Virus record (IMG/VR): IMGVR_UViG_3300042896_000059
Location: 1 to 30,917 of that record
Length of the DNA: 30,917 bases
Source: a virus
Direction: 5' to 3' (one strand)
Shown here: positions 8,247-14,017 of the stretch, one piece after another
Numbering within the stretch: position 1 is the stretch's first letter
Layout of the letters: each line of letters starts with the position of its first letter
Notes under the pieces: model-generated
The model's database searches: none
The model's input: the letters and a program-made list of their open reading frames with translations, nothing else
Told to the model about the DNA's origin: nothing
Made by a program: the position numbers and the translations under genes

Positions 8247-8661
8247 TTTAATTTTAATTGGATGTAGTTCTAGAAAAGTAGCAATACAAGAAGTTAAAAA
8301 AGATTCTTTGAAACAAATAGAAACTAAAATTGTTACAAAAGAAGAAACAAATATTGCTATTAAAAATGATATTTATACTGATGAATTTACTATAACACCT
8401 TTAGATATTTTAAAAGATATTGTAGTGAATGGTATAACGTATAAAAACGTTGTTTTAAGATACAAAAAAGTAAAAGATAATAGTTTACATATTGAAAAGA
8501 AAACAATCGTTAAAAACGAAGTTAAAAAGGAATTAATTAAAACTTCAATTAAATCATTTAAAAAAGATATAGATAAAAAAGCTAATTATTGGAATTACTT
8601 ATGGTTACTTTTAATTCCAGTTATTTATTATTTATATAGAAGATTCAGATTTTTGATATAA
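8221..8661 (+). CDS. Unimolecular spanin candidate (lipoprotein plus C-terminal membrane helix)
   Basis: A 146-residue protein with a lipoprotein signal at the N-terminus (hydrophobic core then lipobox LIGC, Cys15). It has a long polar, Lys-rich middle and a C-terminal membrane helix (about residues 122-139, YLWLLLIPVIYYLY) followed by a basic tail. A lipid anchor for the outer membrane and a helix for the inner membrane in one chain is the architecture of unimolecular spanins such as phage T1 gp11, which join the two membranes in the last step of lysis of Gram-negative hosts. It is the last gene of the lysis cluster. The role is inferred from architecture and position. Confidence 0.72.
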   Translation: MKQIFILVSLILIGCSSRKVAIQEVKKDSLKQIETKIVTKEETNIAIKNDIYTDEFTITPLDILKDIVVNGITYKNVVLRYKKVKDNSLHIEKKTIVKNEVKKELIKTSIKSFKKDIDKKANYWNYLWLLLIPVIYYLYRRFRFLI

Positions 8662-8680
8662 GCATAATTAGCCTTGTTAT

Positions 8681-8774
8681 TTCTCTTTGCTTATTTTGTT
8701 AAAATTTGTTTTCTTATTTAAATGTTTCTTTAAAAACTTATTTTAATTTTCTTTAAAATACTTATTTTGTTTTT
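8681..8774 (+). repeat. Iteron-like array: four CTTATTT repeats at 23-24 bp spacing
   Basis: The core CTTATTT occurs at 8690, 8713, 8737 and 8761, that is at intervals of 23, 24 and 24 bases. The last two units share a longer match of about 20 bases (TTTCTTTAAAA then ACTTATTTT). Regular spacing in a non-coding region is unlike random AT-rich sequence and resembles iterons bound by an initiator or repressor. Confidence 0.6.
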
Positions 8775-8839
8775 GGTAACTCTACAAGGCAAAGTTAGTC
8801 TATTTAAAATTAAAGTCTAACTATTTTAAAATATATTTT

Positions 8840-8874
8840 TTAACAAGATTGTTAATATCTTAAAAGTACATTTG
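8840..8874 (+). promoter_or_regulatory. Promoter of ninG with overlapping operator-like inverted repeat
   Basis: TACATTTG (8867-8874) fits the Bacteroidetes -7 consensus TAnnTTTG. Upstream, TTAACAA-GA-TTGTTAA (8840-8855) is a perfect 7-bp inverted repeat whose right arm supplies a TTG near the -33 position. A protein bound there would block the promoter. Transcription would begin about at the ATG at 8878, giving a leaderless or nearly leaderless mRNA. Confidence 0.6.
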
Positions 8875-8877
8875 TAT

Positions 8878-9267
8878 ATGATTAAACCAACACGAAAAAG
8901 TTTAGTAGAAAAATTAGATAAAATATTCAGTCAATATATAAGACGTAAAGATGCTATTAATGAAATAGCTGAATGTATTACTTGCAATAAAAAAGACCAT
9001 TATAAAAAGCTACAATGCGGGCACTTTATGAGTAGAAGGCACTATTCAACACGTTGGTTAGAAACTAATGTTGGAGTTCAATGTTATGGGTGTAATATTA
9101 CAAATCAGGGACAACAATATAAATTTAGTCAATATCTTGGTGATAAGTTATCAGAAGAAATGTATATTAAGTCAAAACAAATAGTTAAATTTGCTGATGT
9201 AGATTTGATTGAAATGATTGAATATTATAATAATAAAATACTGGCTTTAGAAAGTAAAGAAAACTAA
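8878..9267 (+). CDS. ninG: NinG/Rap-like recombination protein
   Basis: A 129-residue protein of the NinG family (lambda Rap), structure-specific nucleases that act on branched recombination intermediates. The family pattern is clear: CITCNKKDHYKKLQCGHFMS near residues 35-55, followed by TRWLETNVGVQCYGCNI and GQQYKFSQYLG. The paired CxxC and CxxC with the central GHF form a zinc-binding HNH-like core. I chose ATG 8878; a TTG two codons earlier lies inside the promoter -7 element and cannot be the usual start. It opens the early region, upstream of ERF and SSB-like genes with which it should act. The reading frame continues for 30 more codons after the stop. Confidence 0.85.
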   Translation: MIKPTRKSLVEKLDKIFSQYIRRKDAINEIAECITCNKKDHYKKLQCGHFMSRRHYSTRWLETNVGVQCYGCNITNQGQQYKFSQYLGDKLSEEMYIKSKQIVKFADVDLIEMIEYYNNKILALESKEN

Positions 9268-9360
9268 AGGGAGTTTGCAACTACTTTACAAGTTGGTGGA
9301 ACGGGAGCGAAACAAAGTAGTCATAATTCGCAAGTTAGTAAGTCAGGTGGGAAAGGCTAA
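9268..9360 (+). other. GC-richer stretch after ninG: possible stop-readthrough extension or structured RNA
   Basis: After the ninG TAA the same frame stays open for 30 codons and reads plausible protein (LQVGGTGAKQSSHNSQVSKS), ending at a TAA at 9358. The stretch is about 43% G+C by my count, far above its surroundings. It can also fold: ACTACTTT (9280-9287) pairs with AAAGTAGT (9314-9321), and GCGAA (9307-9311) pairs with TTCGC (9327-9331). Together these form an H-type pseudoknot starting 12 bases after the stop codon. It may promote readthrough, or be an independent RNA element. Confidence 0.45.
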
Positions 9361-9400
9361 CATTTTTTTAAAATTTTTTGTTTTTGTTTTTCTTTGTTTT

Positions 9401-9430
9401 AAAAGGCTACTGTAAAAGGTAGCTTTTTTT
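9401..9430 (+). terminator. Intrinsic terminator downstream of ninG
   Basis: AAAAGGCTAC pairs with GTAGCTTTTT (one G-U wobble) around an eight-base loop, with Ts continuing to 9430. The sequence from 9361 to 9400 is almost pure A/T and holds nothing else I can name. Confidence 0.85.
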
Positions 9431-9465
9431 ATTTGTTAAAGTTTTGTTAAAAAAATATAACTTAG

Positions 9466-9495
9466 TTTTATATTCAAAAAACAGTTATATATTTG
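9466..9495 (+). promoter_or_regulatory. Early promoter (TTTTATATT ... TATATTTG)
   Basis: TATATTTG (9488-9495) is a full match to the Bacteroidetes -7 consensus, with a T-rich TTTTATATT about 20 bases upstream. It follows the terminator at 9430 and precedes the run of small genes beginning at 9525. The same arrangement recurs at 15541 and 22020. The start codon follows 29 bases later after an A-rich leader. Confidence 0.8.
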
Positions 9496-9524
9496 CAAAA
9501 GAAATAACAATTAAAACAAACATT

Positions 9525-9617
9525 ATGAAACAACATTTAAAAGATTTCGCATTATCATTAGCATTTATGGCTACACTTACACTAATTTATTTAACACTAA
9601 CTTTTTATTTTTTATAA
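9525..9617 (+). CDS. 30-residue single-span membrane peptide
   Basis: A tiny protein: short charged N-terminus (MKQHLKDF) and one hydrophobic helix rich in L, T, A and F to the C-terminus. It is the first gene after the early promoter, with an A-rich leader and a two-base gap (TAA-T-ATG) before the next gene. Its function is unknown. Phage peptides of this form can act on the host membrane or exclude other phages, but nothing here shows that. Confidence 0.6.
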   Translation: MKQHLKDFALSLAFMATLTLIYLTLTFYFL

Positions 9618-9618
9618 T

Positions 9619-9798
9619 ATGAAAGATTTAACTGATTTCCAAAGGTTTCAAATCCAAAGTTTACAAGCAAGAATATGCGAACTTGAAAACATTAACAATC
9701 AATTATCTAATTACTGCTTTGAAGCATTATCAGATGAATGTCCAGCAGAATATAAAACTATAATCAAAAAAGAAATTTATAACTTAAAAGCAAATTAA
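9619..9798 (+). CDS. Small helical protein of unknown function
   Basis: A 59-residue protein (MKDLTDFQRFQIQSLQARIC start) with a heptad-like helix over residues 8-30 and a second helix at the C-terminus (YKTIIKKEIYNLKAN). It lies between the membrane peptide and the ribbon-helix-helix protein in the early operon. No family recognised; a small coiled-coil regulator is possible. Confidence 0.6.
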   Translation: MKDLTDFQRFQIQSLQARICELENINNQLSNYCFEALSDECPAEYKTIIKKEIYNLKAN

Positions 9799-9799
9799 A

Positions 9800-9937
9800 A
9801 TGGAATTAGAAAAAGTTATACAAGTTAGAATGTGTATTGAAGATTTAAAAGAATTAAAAGAATTGGCTAAAAAAGAAAGATTAAATATTTCAGCATATTG
9901 CAGAAGAGAATTAACTAAAAATATAAAAACAAAATAA
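9800..9937 (+). CDS. Ribbon-helix-helix DNA-binding protein candidate
   Basis: A 45-residue protein with the Arc/CopG-type layout: a short strand (KVIQVRMC), helix 1 (IEDLKELKELAKKERL), a turn and helix 2 (SAYCRRELTKNI). The N-I-S-A-Y-C-R-R segment matches the usual turn into helix 2. Such dimers bind operator palindromes, so it may control the early promoters, possibly the inverted repeat before ninG. The link to a specific operator is inference. Confidence 0.6.
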   Translation: MELEKVIQVRMCIEDLKELKELAKKERLNISAYCRRELTKNIKTK

Positions 9938-9938
9938 A

Positions 9939-10496
9939 ATGGAATTAACATTAAATCAAAAACTGTCTTTAATTCAAAAAGAATTTAAAGCTAATAAGTC
10001 AAAATTTAATAGTTTTGGTAAATACAATTTTAGAAGTGCTGAAGATATATTAGAAGCATTAAAACCTTACAATGAAAAATACCAAGTATCTTTTATTATT
10101 AGAGAAAAAATGATTAGTTTTGACCCACCAATTATGTTATCTGAAGCAATTATTTATGATAACAATGGAATTAATGAAATATCAGCATCTTCGGTTGTTG
10201 GAATAGATTTAGAACAAAAAGGAATGCAAATGCCACAAAAATATGGTTCAGCTTCATCTTATGGTAAAAAATACGCTTTAGGTAACCTTTTACTTATTGA
10301 TGACACACAAGATGCTGATGCAACAAATAAACACGAAAAAGAGCCTATTAAAGACGATAAAAAGTTTTTAAATAAAAACACACCTGAATTTAATAAAGCT
10401 ATTGATTATTTAAAAAATGGTGGTACATTTACAGCAATAGAATCTAAATATAAAATGACTAAAGAAGTTCGAGAAGAATTATTAAAAGCAAAGTAA
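9939..10496 (+). CDS. erf: ERF-family single-strand annealing protein
   Basis: A 185-residue recombinase of the ERF type, which anneals complementary single strands in phage recombination and genome circularisation. The family pattern is visible: KLSLIQKEFKANKSKFNSFG then YNFRSAEDILEALKP, and the conserved segment with GSASSYGKKYALGNLLLIDD about residues 103-123. The C-terminal 60 residues are a polar linker and a small helical domain (FTAIESKYKMTKEVREELL). It lies with SSB-like, NinG and 5' exonuclease genes. Confidence 0.9.
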   Translation: MELTLNQKLSLIQKEFKANKSKFNSFGKYNFRSAEDILEALKPYNEKYQVSFIIREKMISFDPPIMLSEAIIYDNNGINEISASSVVGIDLEQKGMQMPQKYGSASSYGKKYALGNLLLIDDTQDADATNKHEKEPIKDDKKFLNKNTPEFNKAIDYLKNGGTFTAIESKYKMTKEVREELLKAK

Positions 10497-10499
10497 ATT

Positions 10500-10721
10500 A
10501 TGAAAAAATTATTATTATTAACTGTATTTTTATTAGTAAGTTGCAGTAAACAAGACGAAGTTTTGAATTGTGATTGTGGAAAAGTAATTCAATCAAATTC
10601 TTTTAATGTTTTAGGAAATCAATTTTCAGTTTTTACAGTTAGAAATAATTGCACTGGAATAGAAAAGCAAACAAGGAGAGATGGAATTGTAACTGTAGGT
10701 ACACAAATTTGTAATTATTAA
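10500..10721 (+). CDS. Small lipoprotein, conserved in Bacteroidetes phages
   Basis: A 73-residue protein with a lipoprotein signal peptide (LLLLTVFLLVSC, lipobox Cys at residue 15) and a small mature domain containing CDCGK, FTVRNNCTG and a C-terminal IC. Three or four Cys could form disulfides in the periplasm. A lipoprotein made in the early operon might change the host surface, for example in superinfection exclusion, but that is speculation; I know no assigned function. It starts 3 bases after the ERF gene. Confidence 0.75.
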   Translation: MKKLLLLTVFLLVSCSKQDEVLNCDCGKVIQSNSFNVLGNQFSVFTVRNNCTGIEKQTRRDGIVTVGTQICNY

Positions 10722-10779
10722 ATAAAACTGAATAGCTGACAACAGTAAAAAAAGGTAAGCAATAAAATAAATATATATT

Positions 10780-11079
10780 ATGGGAGCATTAATTAATTTA
10801 AGTTTAAGAGTTGACAAATTACCAAAAGAAAAATTTGTTCAAGGTAAAGATGGAGCGGTTTATTACAATTTTACAATTGGAGTAAATGACGATTCTAACC
10901 AATACGGACAGAATGTTTCTGCTACAGATTCGCAAACTAAAGAAGAACGTGATGCTAAAAAGACTAAGTCTTATTTAGGAAATGGAAATGTAGTTTGGAC
11001 AGATGGTAACATTAAACTTGCAGATAAAAAAGTAGAAGTTACTGCAAAAGAGGAAATTTCAAGCGACCTCCCTTTTTAA
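10780..11079 (+). CDS. SSB-like single-stranded DNA-binding protein
   Basis: A 99-residue protein with an OB-fold-like beta pattern (ALINLSLRVDKL, VYYNFTIGVND, KKVEVTAKE) and an acidic C-terminal tip SSDLPF. That tip matches the DxPF tail by which single-strand binding proteins recruit repair and replication partners. It lies between the ERF and helicase genes, where an SSB is expected. It is shorter than bacterial SSB, and the exact family is unrecognised. The stop codon lies within a perfect 14-bp palindrome CCTTTTTAAAAAGG (11071-11084). Confidence 0.68.
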   Translation: MGALINLSLRVDKLPKEKFVQGKDGAVYYNFTIGVNDDSNQYGQNVSATDSQTKEERDAKKTKSYLGNGNVVWTDGNIKLADKKVEVTAKEEISSDLPF

Positions 11080-11117
11080 AAAGGTAAAATAAATTTTTTA
11101 TTACCATTTTAAAGTAT

Positions 11118-11125
11118 TACCTTTG
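11118..11125 (+). promoter_or_regulatory. Candidate promoter -7 element for the HNH gene
   Basis: TACCTTTG fits TAnnTTTG and lies 25 bases before the start codon at 11151. No clear -33 element is visible. A private promoter would suit a mobile HNH gene inserted in the operon. Confidence 0.5.
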
Positions 11126-11150
11126 TTATTATTAATTTAAATATAATTAT

Positions 11151-11690
11151 ATGAATACGATTGTAACAAAGGTTTGCTTTAAATGTAACGTTAAAAAAGA
11201 ATTAAATGATTTTTATAAACATCCAAAAACAAAGGATGGATATTTAGGTAAATGTAAAATATGCACTAAATTAGATGTAAAAATTATAACACAAAAATCA
11301 ACATCTACTGCAGAAGGTTTAGAAAAAGAAAGAGAAAGGAATAGAGAAAAATATCATAGACTTTTATATAAAGATAAACATAAGCCTACATTTGAAAATA
11401 AAAAAAAGATTTCAGAAAAATATAAAATTAAATATCCTGAAAAACAGAAAGCCAAAACATTATCTCAAAGAGTTAAACTTTTAGATGAAAAAAATCAAAG
11501 ACATCATTGGAATTATAATATTGAATTTGCAAAAGATGTAATTGAATTAAATAGAACAGACCACGCAAAAATTCATAGATTTATAAAATACGATAAAAAT
11601 ACTTTTATATATAAAGATTTAAATGGCATTTTATTAGATACAAAAGAAAAACATTTAGAATTAATAAATAAAGTATTATTAAATTTTTAA
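11151..11690 (+). CDS. HNH endonuclease (homing type candidate)
   Basis: A 179-residue protein. The N-terminus is a zinc-finger-like domain (CFKCNVKKELNDFYKHP, then GKCKIC) seen in many phage HNH endonucleases. The middle is a Lys-rich helical linker. The C-terminal domain has the HNH-type pattern RHHWNYN, then VIELNRTDHAKIHR. These enzymes make strand breaks and often spread by homing. It sits between the SSB-like and ATPase genes with its own candidate promoter before it and a 40-base hairpin after it, and is not overlapped with its neighbours as other genes are. It is probably a mobile insertion. Confidence 0.78.
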   Translation: MNTIVTKVCFKCNVKKELNDFYKHPKTKDGYLGKCKICTKLDVKIITQKSTSTAEGLEKERERNREKYHRLLYKDKHKPTFENKKKISEKYKIKYPEKQKAKTLSQRVKLLDEKNQRHHWNYNIEFAKDVIELNRTDHAKIHRFIKYDKNTFIYKDLNGILLDTKEKHLELINKVLLNF

Positions 11691-11700
11691 ATTTAATTAA

Positions 11701-11740
11701 CTATAAATCGGCATTAATTTAATTTAGTGCCGAAATATAG
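11701..11740. other. 40-base imperfect palindrome/hairpin after the HNH gene
   Basis: The segment runs from CTATA to TATAG and folds on itself: outer arms CTATA/TATAG, an AA/AA internal loop, then TCGGCATTAA with TTAGTGCCGA (one wobble) around a 6-base loop. There is no T tail, so it is a weak terminator at best. It may be an operator, an RNA-processing site, or the edge of the inserted HNH segment. Confidence 0.6.
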
Positions 11741-11765
11741 TAAACAAAAAACAAACAAATAAACA

Positions 11766-12608
11766 ATGGATAAAGACGCACAAAGATTATTAATGCAAAT
11801 GTATGAGGAAGATTGCTTTATTAATCCATTAGAAAAAATAGAACACCCAAAACCCGCAATATCATTTGGAACTAAAAGTTATGAAACAAAAGATGGTGAA
11901 GTAAGTTATCCAGTACCTTTAGGAACATACGGAAACTTTAGTTTTATTCAAGCACCACCTAAATCAAAGAAAACATTTTTTGTATCATTATTATCGGCAA
12001 TTTATTTAGCTGAACATTTAGAATCATTTTGCGGTGATTTAAAAGCAAATAGAGAAGATAAACATTTAGTACATTTTGATACTGAACAAGGGAACTTTCA
12101 CGCTGCAATGGTATTTAAACGCCCAATTGATATGACTGGTTTAAAAACAGATAAATATCATACTTTAGCACTTAGACAACTTTCATTTAAAGAAAGAATA
12201 GATTTTATAGAATATTATCTTTACGACAAATTAGAAGGTAAAAATATTGGTTTAGTTATTATTGATGGAATTGCAGATTTATGTAGTGATGTAAATAACA
12301 TAGAAGAATCTAATAATGTAGTTCAAAAGTTAATGAAATGGACAAAGGAATTAAATTGTCATATAATAACAGTTATTCACTCTAATTTTGGTTCAGATAA
12401 ACCAACAGGTCATTTAGGTTCATTTTTAGAAAAGAAAACAGAAACACAAATACAATTAGAACTTAACACAGTAAATAAAGGATTGGTAACAGTAAGTTGT
12501 AAACGTTCAAGAAATGCATCTTTTGAAAACTTTAGCTTTAAAGTTAATAGTTTTGGATTGCCACAAGTTGAAGGAGCATTTTATGACCCACTAAAAGATA
12601 TATTCTAA
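11766..12608 (+). CDS. RecA-fold AAA ATPase / replicative helicase-like protein
   Basis: A 280-residue protein with a modified Walker A (APPKSKKT, residues 63-70), a candidate catalytic segment HFDTEQG (103-109), Walker B LVIIDGIAD (163-171) and a sensor segment ITVIHSN (201-207). This is the RecA/RepA-like (AAA_25) layout of small phage and plasmid helicases or recombination ATPases. It should act at the replication fork or in strand exchange. The gene has a long A-rich leader after the hairpin, and overlaps the next gene by one base. Helicase versus recombinase mediator cannot be settled from the sequence. Confidence 0.8.
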   Translation: MDKDAQRLLMQMYEEDCFINPLEKIEHPKPAISFGTKSYETKDGEVSYPVPLGTYGNFSFIQAPPKSKKTFFVSLLSAIYLAEHLESFCGDLKANREDKHLVHFDTEQGNFHAAMVFKRPIDMTGLKTDKYHTLALRQLSFKERIDFIEYYLYDKLEGKNIGLVIIDGIADLCSDVNNIEESNNVVQKLMKWTKELNCHIITVIHSNFGSDKPTGHLGSFLEKKTETQIQLELNTVNKGLVTVSCKRSRNASFENFSFKVNSFGLPQVEGAFYDPLKDIF

Positions 12609-12901
12609 TGGAAACAACAATTAAAAATCATTTAAACGATTTACATATTTCCGCAGCAAGAATGTTAGTATTAAATTCAGATAACAAAATGTTAATAAGT
12701 TTTTTTAAAGACTTAAACGAAAAGTTGTTATATTTGAAACAGTTAGTAGATTACGATTCAAAATATAATTGGATTGAAATTGAAAATATTATTGAAGATT
12801 TAAAAAATAAAGATTTAGAATTGACAAATGTTAGAATTAATATCCAATTAAAAGAAATTACAACCGAAAAAAAAGAAGCTATAATAAGTGTAAAATTTTA
12901 A
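12608..12901 (+). CDS. Hypothetical helical protein
   Basis: A 97-residue, mostly helical acidic protein (METTIKNHLNDLHISAARML start), ending in an apparent beta strand (AIISVKF). It is coupled to the ATPase gene by a TAATG overlap and followed by the sigma-like gene after 2 bases. An accessory factor for the ATPase is possible; I recognise no family. Confidence 0.65.
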   Translation: METTIKNHLNDLHISAARMLVLNSDNKMLISFFKDLNEKLLYLKQLVDYDSKYNWIEIENIIEDLKNKDLELTNVRINIQLKEITTEKKEAIISVKF

Positions 12902-12903
12902 AT

Positions 12904-13446
12904 ATGAGTAATTATAAATGGCTTGAACAAGTTGCAAAACACCATAAAGAATGGGTTGAAACTATACATAAACTTGGTGAATATGATTTTGCTGAAGATA
13001 TAGTTCAAGAAAGTTATATTGCTTTAATTAAATACGCTGATGAAAGTAAACTAATTGATGTAAATGGTAATGTACGTAAAGGATATATGTATTTCACTCT
13101 TAGAAGTCTTTATTATCAGTTTTATAATAAAAAGAAAAAGATTAGTAAAGTATCTTTTGATGGTTGTTGGGAATTATTCGACGATTCAAATGTAGAAGAA
13201 CATAAAGCATATAATGATATATGTTTAATGATTGATGAAGAAATAGATAACTGGCACTGGTATGATAGAAAACTGTTTAAATTATATCGTGATACAGATA
13301 TGTCTATGCGAGATATTGCAAAAGAAACAAATATAAGTTTAATATCAATATTTCATAGCATTAAAAACTACAAAGAAATATTAAACACTAAGTTTCAGAA
13401 AGATTATCAAGATTATATTAATAATGATTATAATAATATTTACTAA
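12904..13446 (+). CDS. Sigma-70-family-like transcription factor
   Basis: A 180-residue protein with two sigma-like parts. Residues about 25-45 contain DFAEDIVQESYIALIKYAD, which fits the conserved region 2 (core-binding) signature. The C-terminal part has MSMRDIAKETNISLISIFHSIKN, a helix-turn-helix like region 4, which contacts the -35 element. The acidic middle linker (DDSNVEEHKAYND) is typical of short group IV factors. Such a factor could redirect host RNA polymerase to phage promoters, and the conserved non-host leaders at 2000 and 22281 are candidate targets. Family identity is good; the target is inference. Confidence 0.72.
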   Translation: MSNYKWLEQVAKHHKEWVETIHKLGEYDFAEDIVQESYIALIKYADESKLIDVNGNVRKGYMYFTLRSLYYQFYNKKKKISKVSFDGCWELFDDSNVEEHKAYNDICLMIDEEIDNWHWYDRKLFKLYRDTDMSMRDIAKETNISLISIFHSIKNYKEILNTKFQKDYQDYINNDYNNIY

Positions 13447-13667
13447 TGGAAAAAATTAATTATTTGTTTATACCAATAAATTTTATATTAAAAAAATTTA
13501 ATTATTTATTTATGTATAAAGAACAAGCGCATTTTAATATAAAAACATTTGAAGTAGATTATAAAAATATATCATTTGAATTATTAAAAATAGAAAAAAT
13601 AGATAATAAATTTTGTAAAATAATAAAAAAAACAATACTATGGCAAAAAGAAAAGCAAAAGGTTTAG
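13446..13667 (+). CDS. Possible small protein, AT-rich composition
   Basis: A 73-codon frame rich in I, K, F, L and N, coupled to the sigma-like stop by TAATG and overlapping the next gene by 28 bases. It fills a 193-base gap that would otherwise be empty in a tightly packed operon. The amino-acid composition is what AT-rich non-coding DNA would give, so it may not be translated. Confidence 0.4.
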   Translation: MEKINYLFIPINFILKKFNYLFMYKEQAHFNIKTFEVDYKNISFELLKIEKIDNKFCKIIKKTILWQKEKQKV

Positions 13668-14017
13668 GAGATACAATTGAAAGTATTACAGAAGCTATAG
13701 GAATTAAAGCGGCAGTTGAAATGTTTACAAAAGCAACTGGAGTAGACTGTAATTGCGACAAACGAAAAGAAACACTAAACAAATTATTTCCTTACAATAG
13801 AAATATTAACTGTTTAACTGAATCAGATTATAATTTACTTGGTGAATTTTTAAAACTACATAAAAATACTTTAACTCCTACAGAACAATTAGCAGTTTCA
13901 GATATTTACTTTAACGTATTTAATTATCGTTTGCAATTAAGTTCTTGCGGTTCTTGTTGGAAAGGTAAAATTGAAGAATTAAGACAAGTATATAACGAAT
14001 ACAAAATTAATGACTAA
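13640..14017 (+). CDS. Conserved phage protein with paired Cys motifs
   Basis: A 125-residue protein starting MAKRKAKGLGDTIESI, with a DCNCDKRKETLNKLFPYN segment (about residues 36-53) and a second Cys pair in CGSCWKGKIEE. This is a conserved family in Bacteroidetes phages; the CxC and CxxC pairs may bind zinc. Function is unknown. It overlaps the nuclease-like gene by 8 bases, so it may act with it. Confidence 0.75.
   Translation: MAKRKAKGLGDTIESITEAIGIKAAVEMFTKATGVDCNCDKRKETLNKLFPYNRNINCLTESDYNLLGEFLKLHKNTLTPTEQLAVSDIYFNVFNYRLQLSSCGSCWKGKIEELRQVYNEYKIND

Larger units (their letters stand above)
8662..8877. promoter_or_regulatory. Non-coding control region between lysis and early genes
   Basis: No credible gene lies in these 216 bases, which are extremely AT-rich. 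They hold an inverted pair GCCTTGT (8671-8677) and ACAAGGC (8784-8790) that flanks four regularly spaced CTTATTT repeats. Further on are an AGTTAG/CTAACT inverted pair (8793-8798 and 8817-8822), a perfect 12-bp palindrome TATTTTAAAATA (8822-8833), and an operator-like inverted repeat with promoter just before ninG. The density of repeats suggests a replication origin or the main early control region. Confidence 0.65.

Noticed and set aside
8662-8877. Possible CRISPR array or tRNA in the repeat region
   Set aside because: Repeats are only about 7-20 bases with degenerate spacers of similar AT content; no tRNA cloverleaf or conserved T-loop sequence is visible.
13534-13782. Reverse-strand frame with hydrophobic translation
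   Set aside because: It lies opposite credible + strand genes, its composition mirrors Lys/Asn-rich coding on the other strand, and no reverse-strand promoter or terminator accompanies it. The same reasoning removes reverse frames at 4657-4950, 18128-18349, 18749-19027, 19205-19432, 22441-22722 and 29356-29646.
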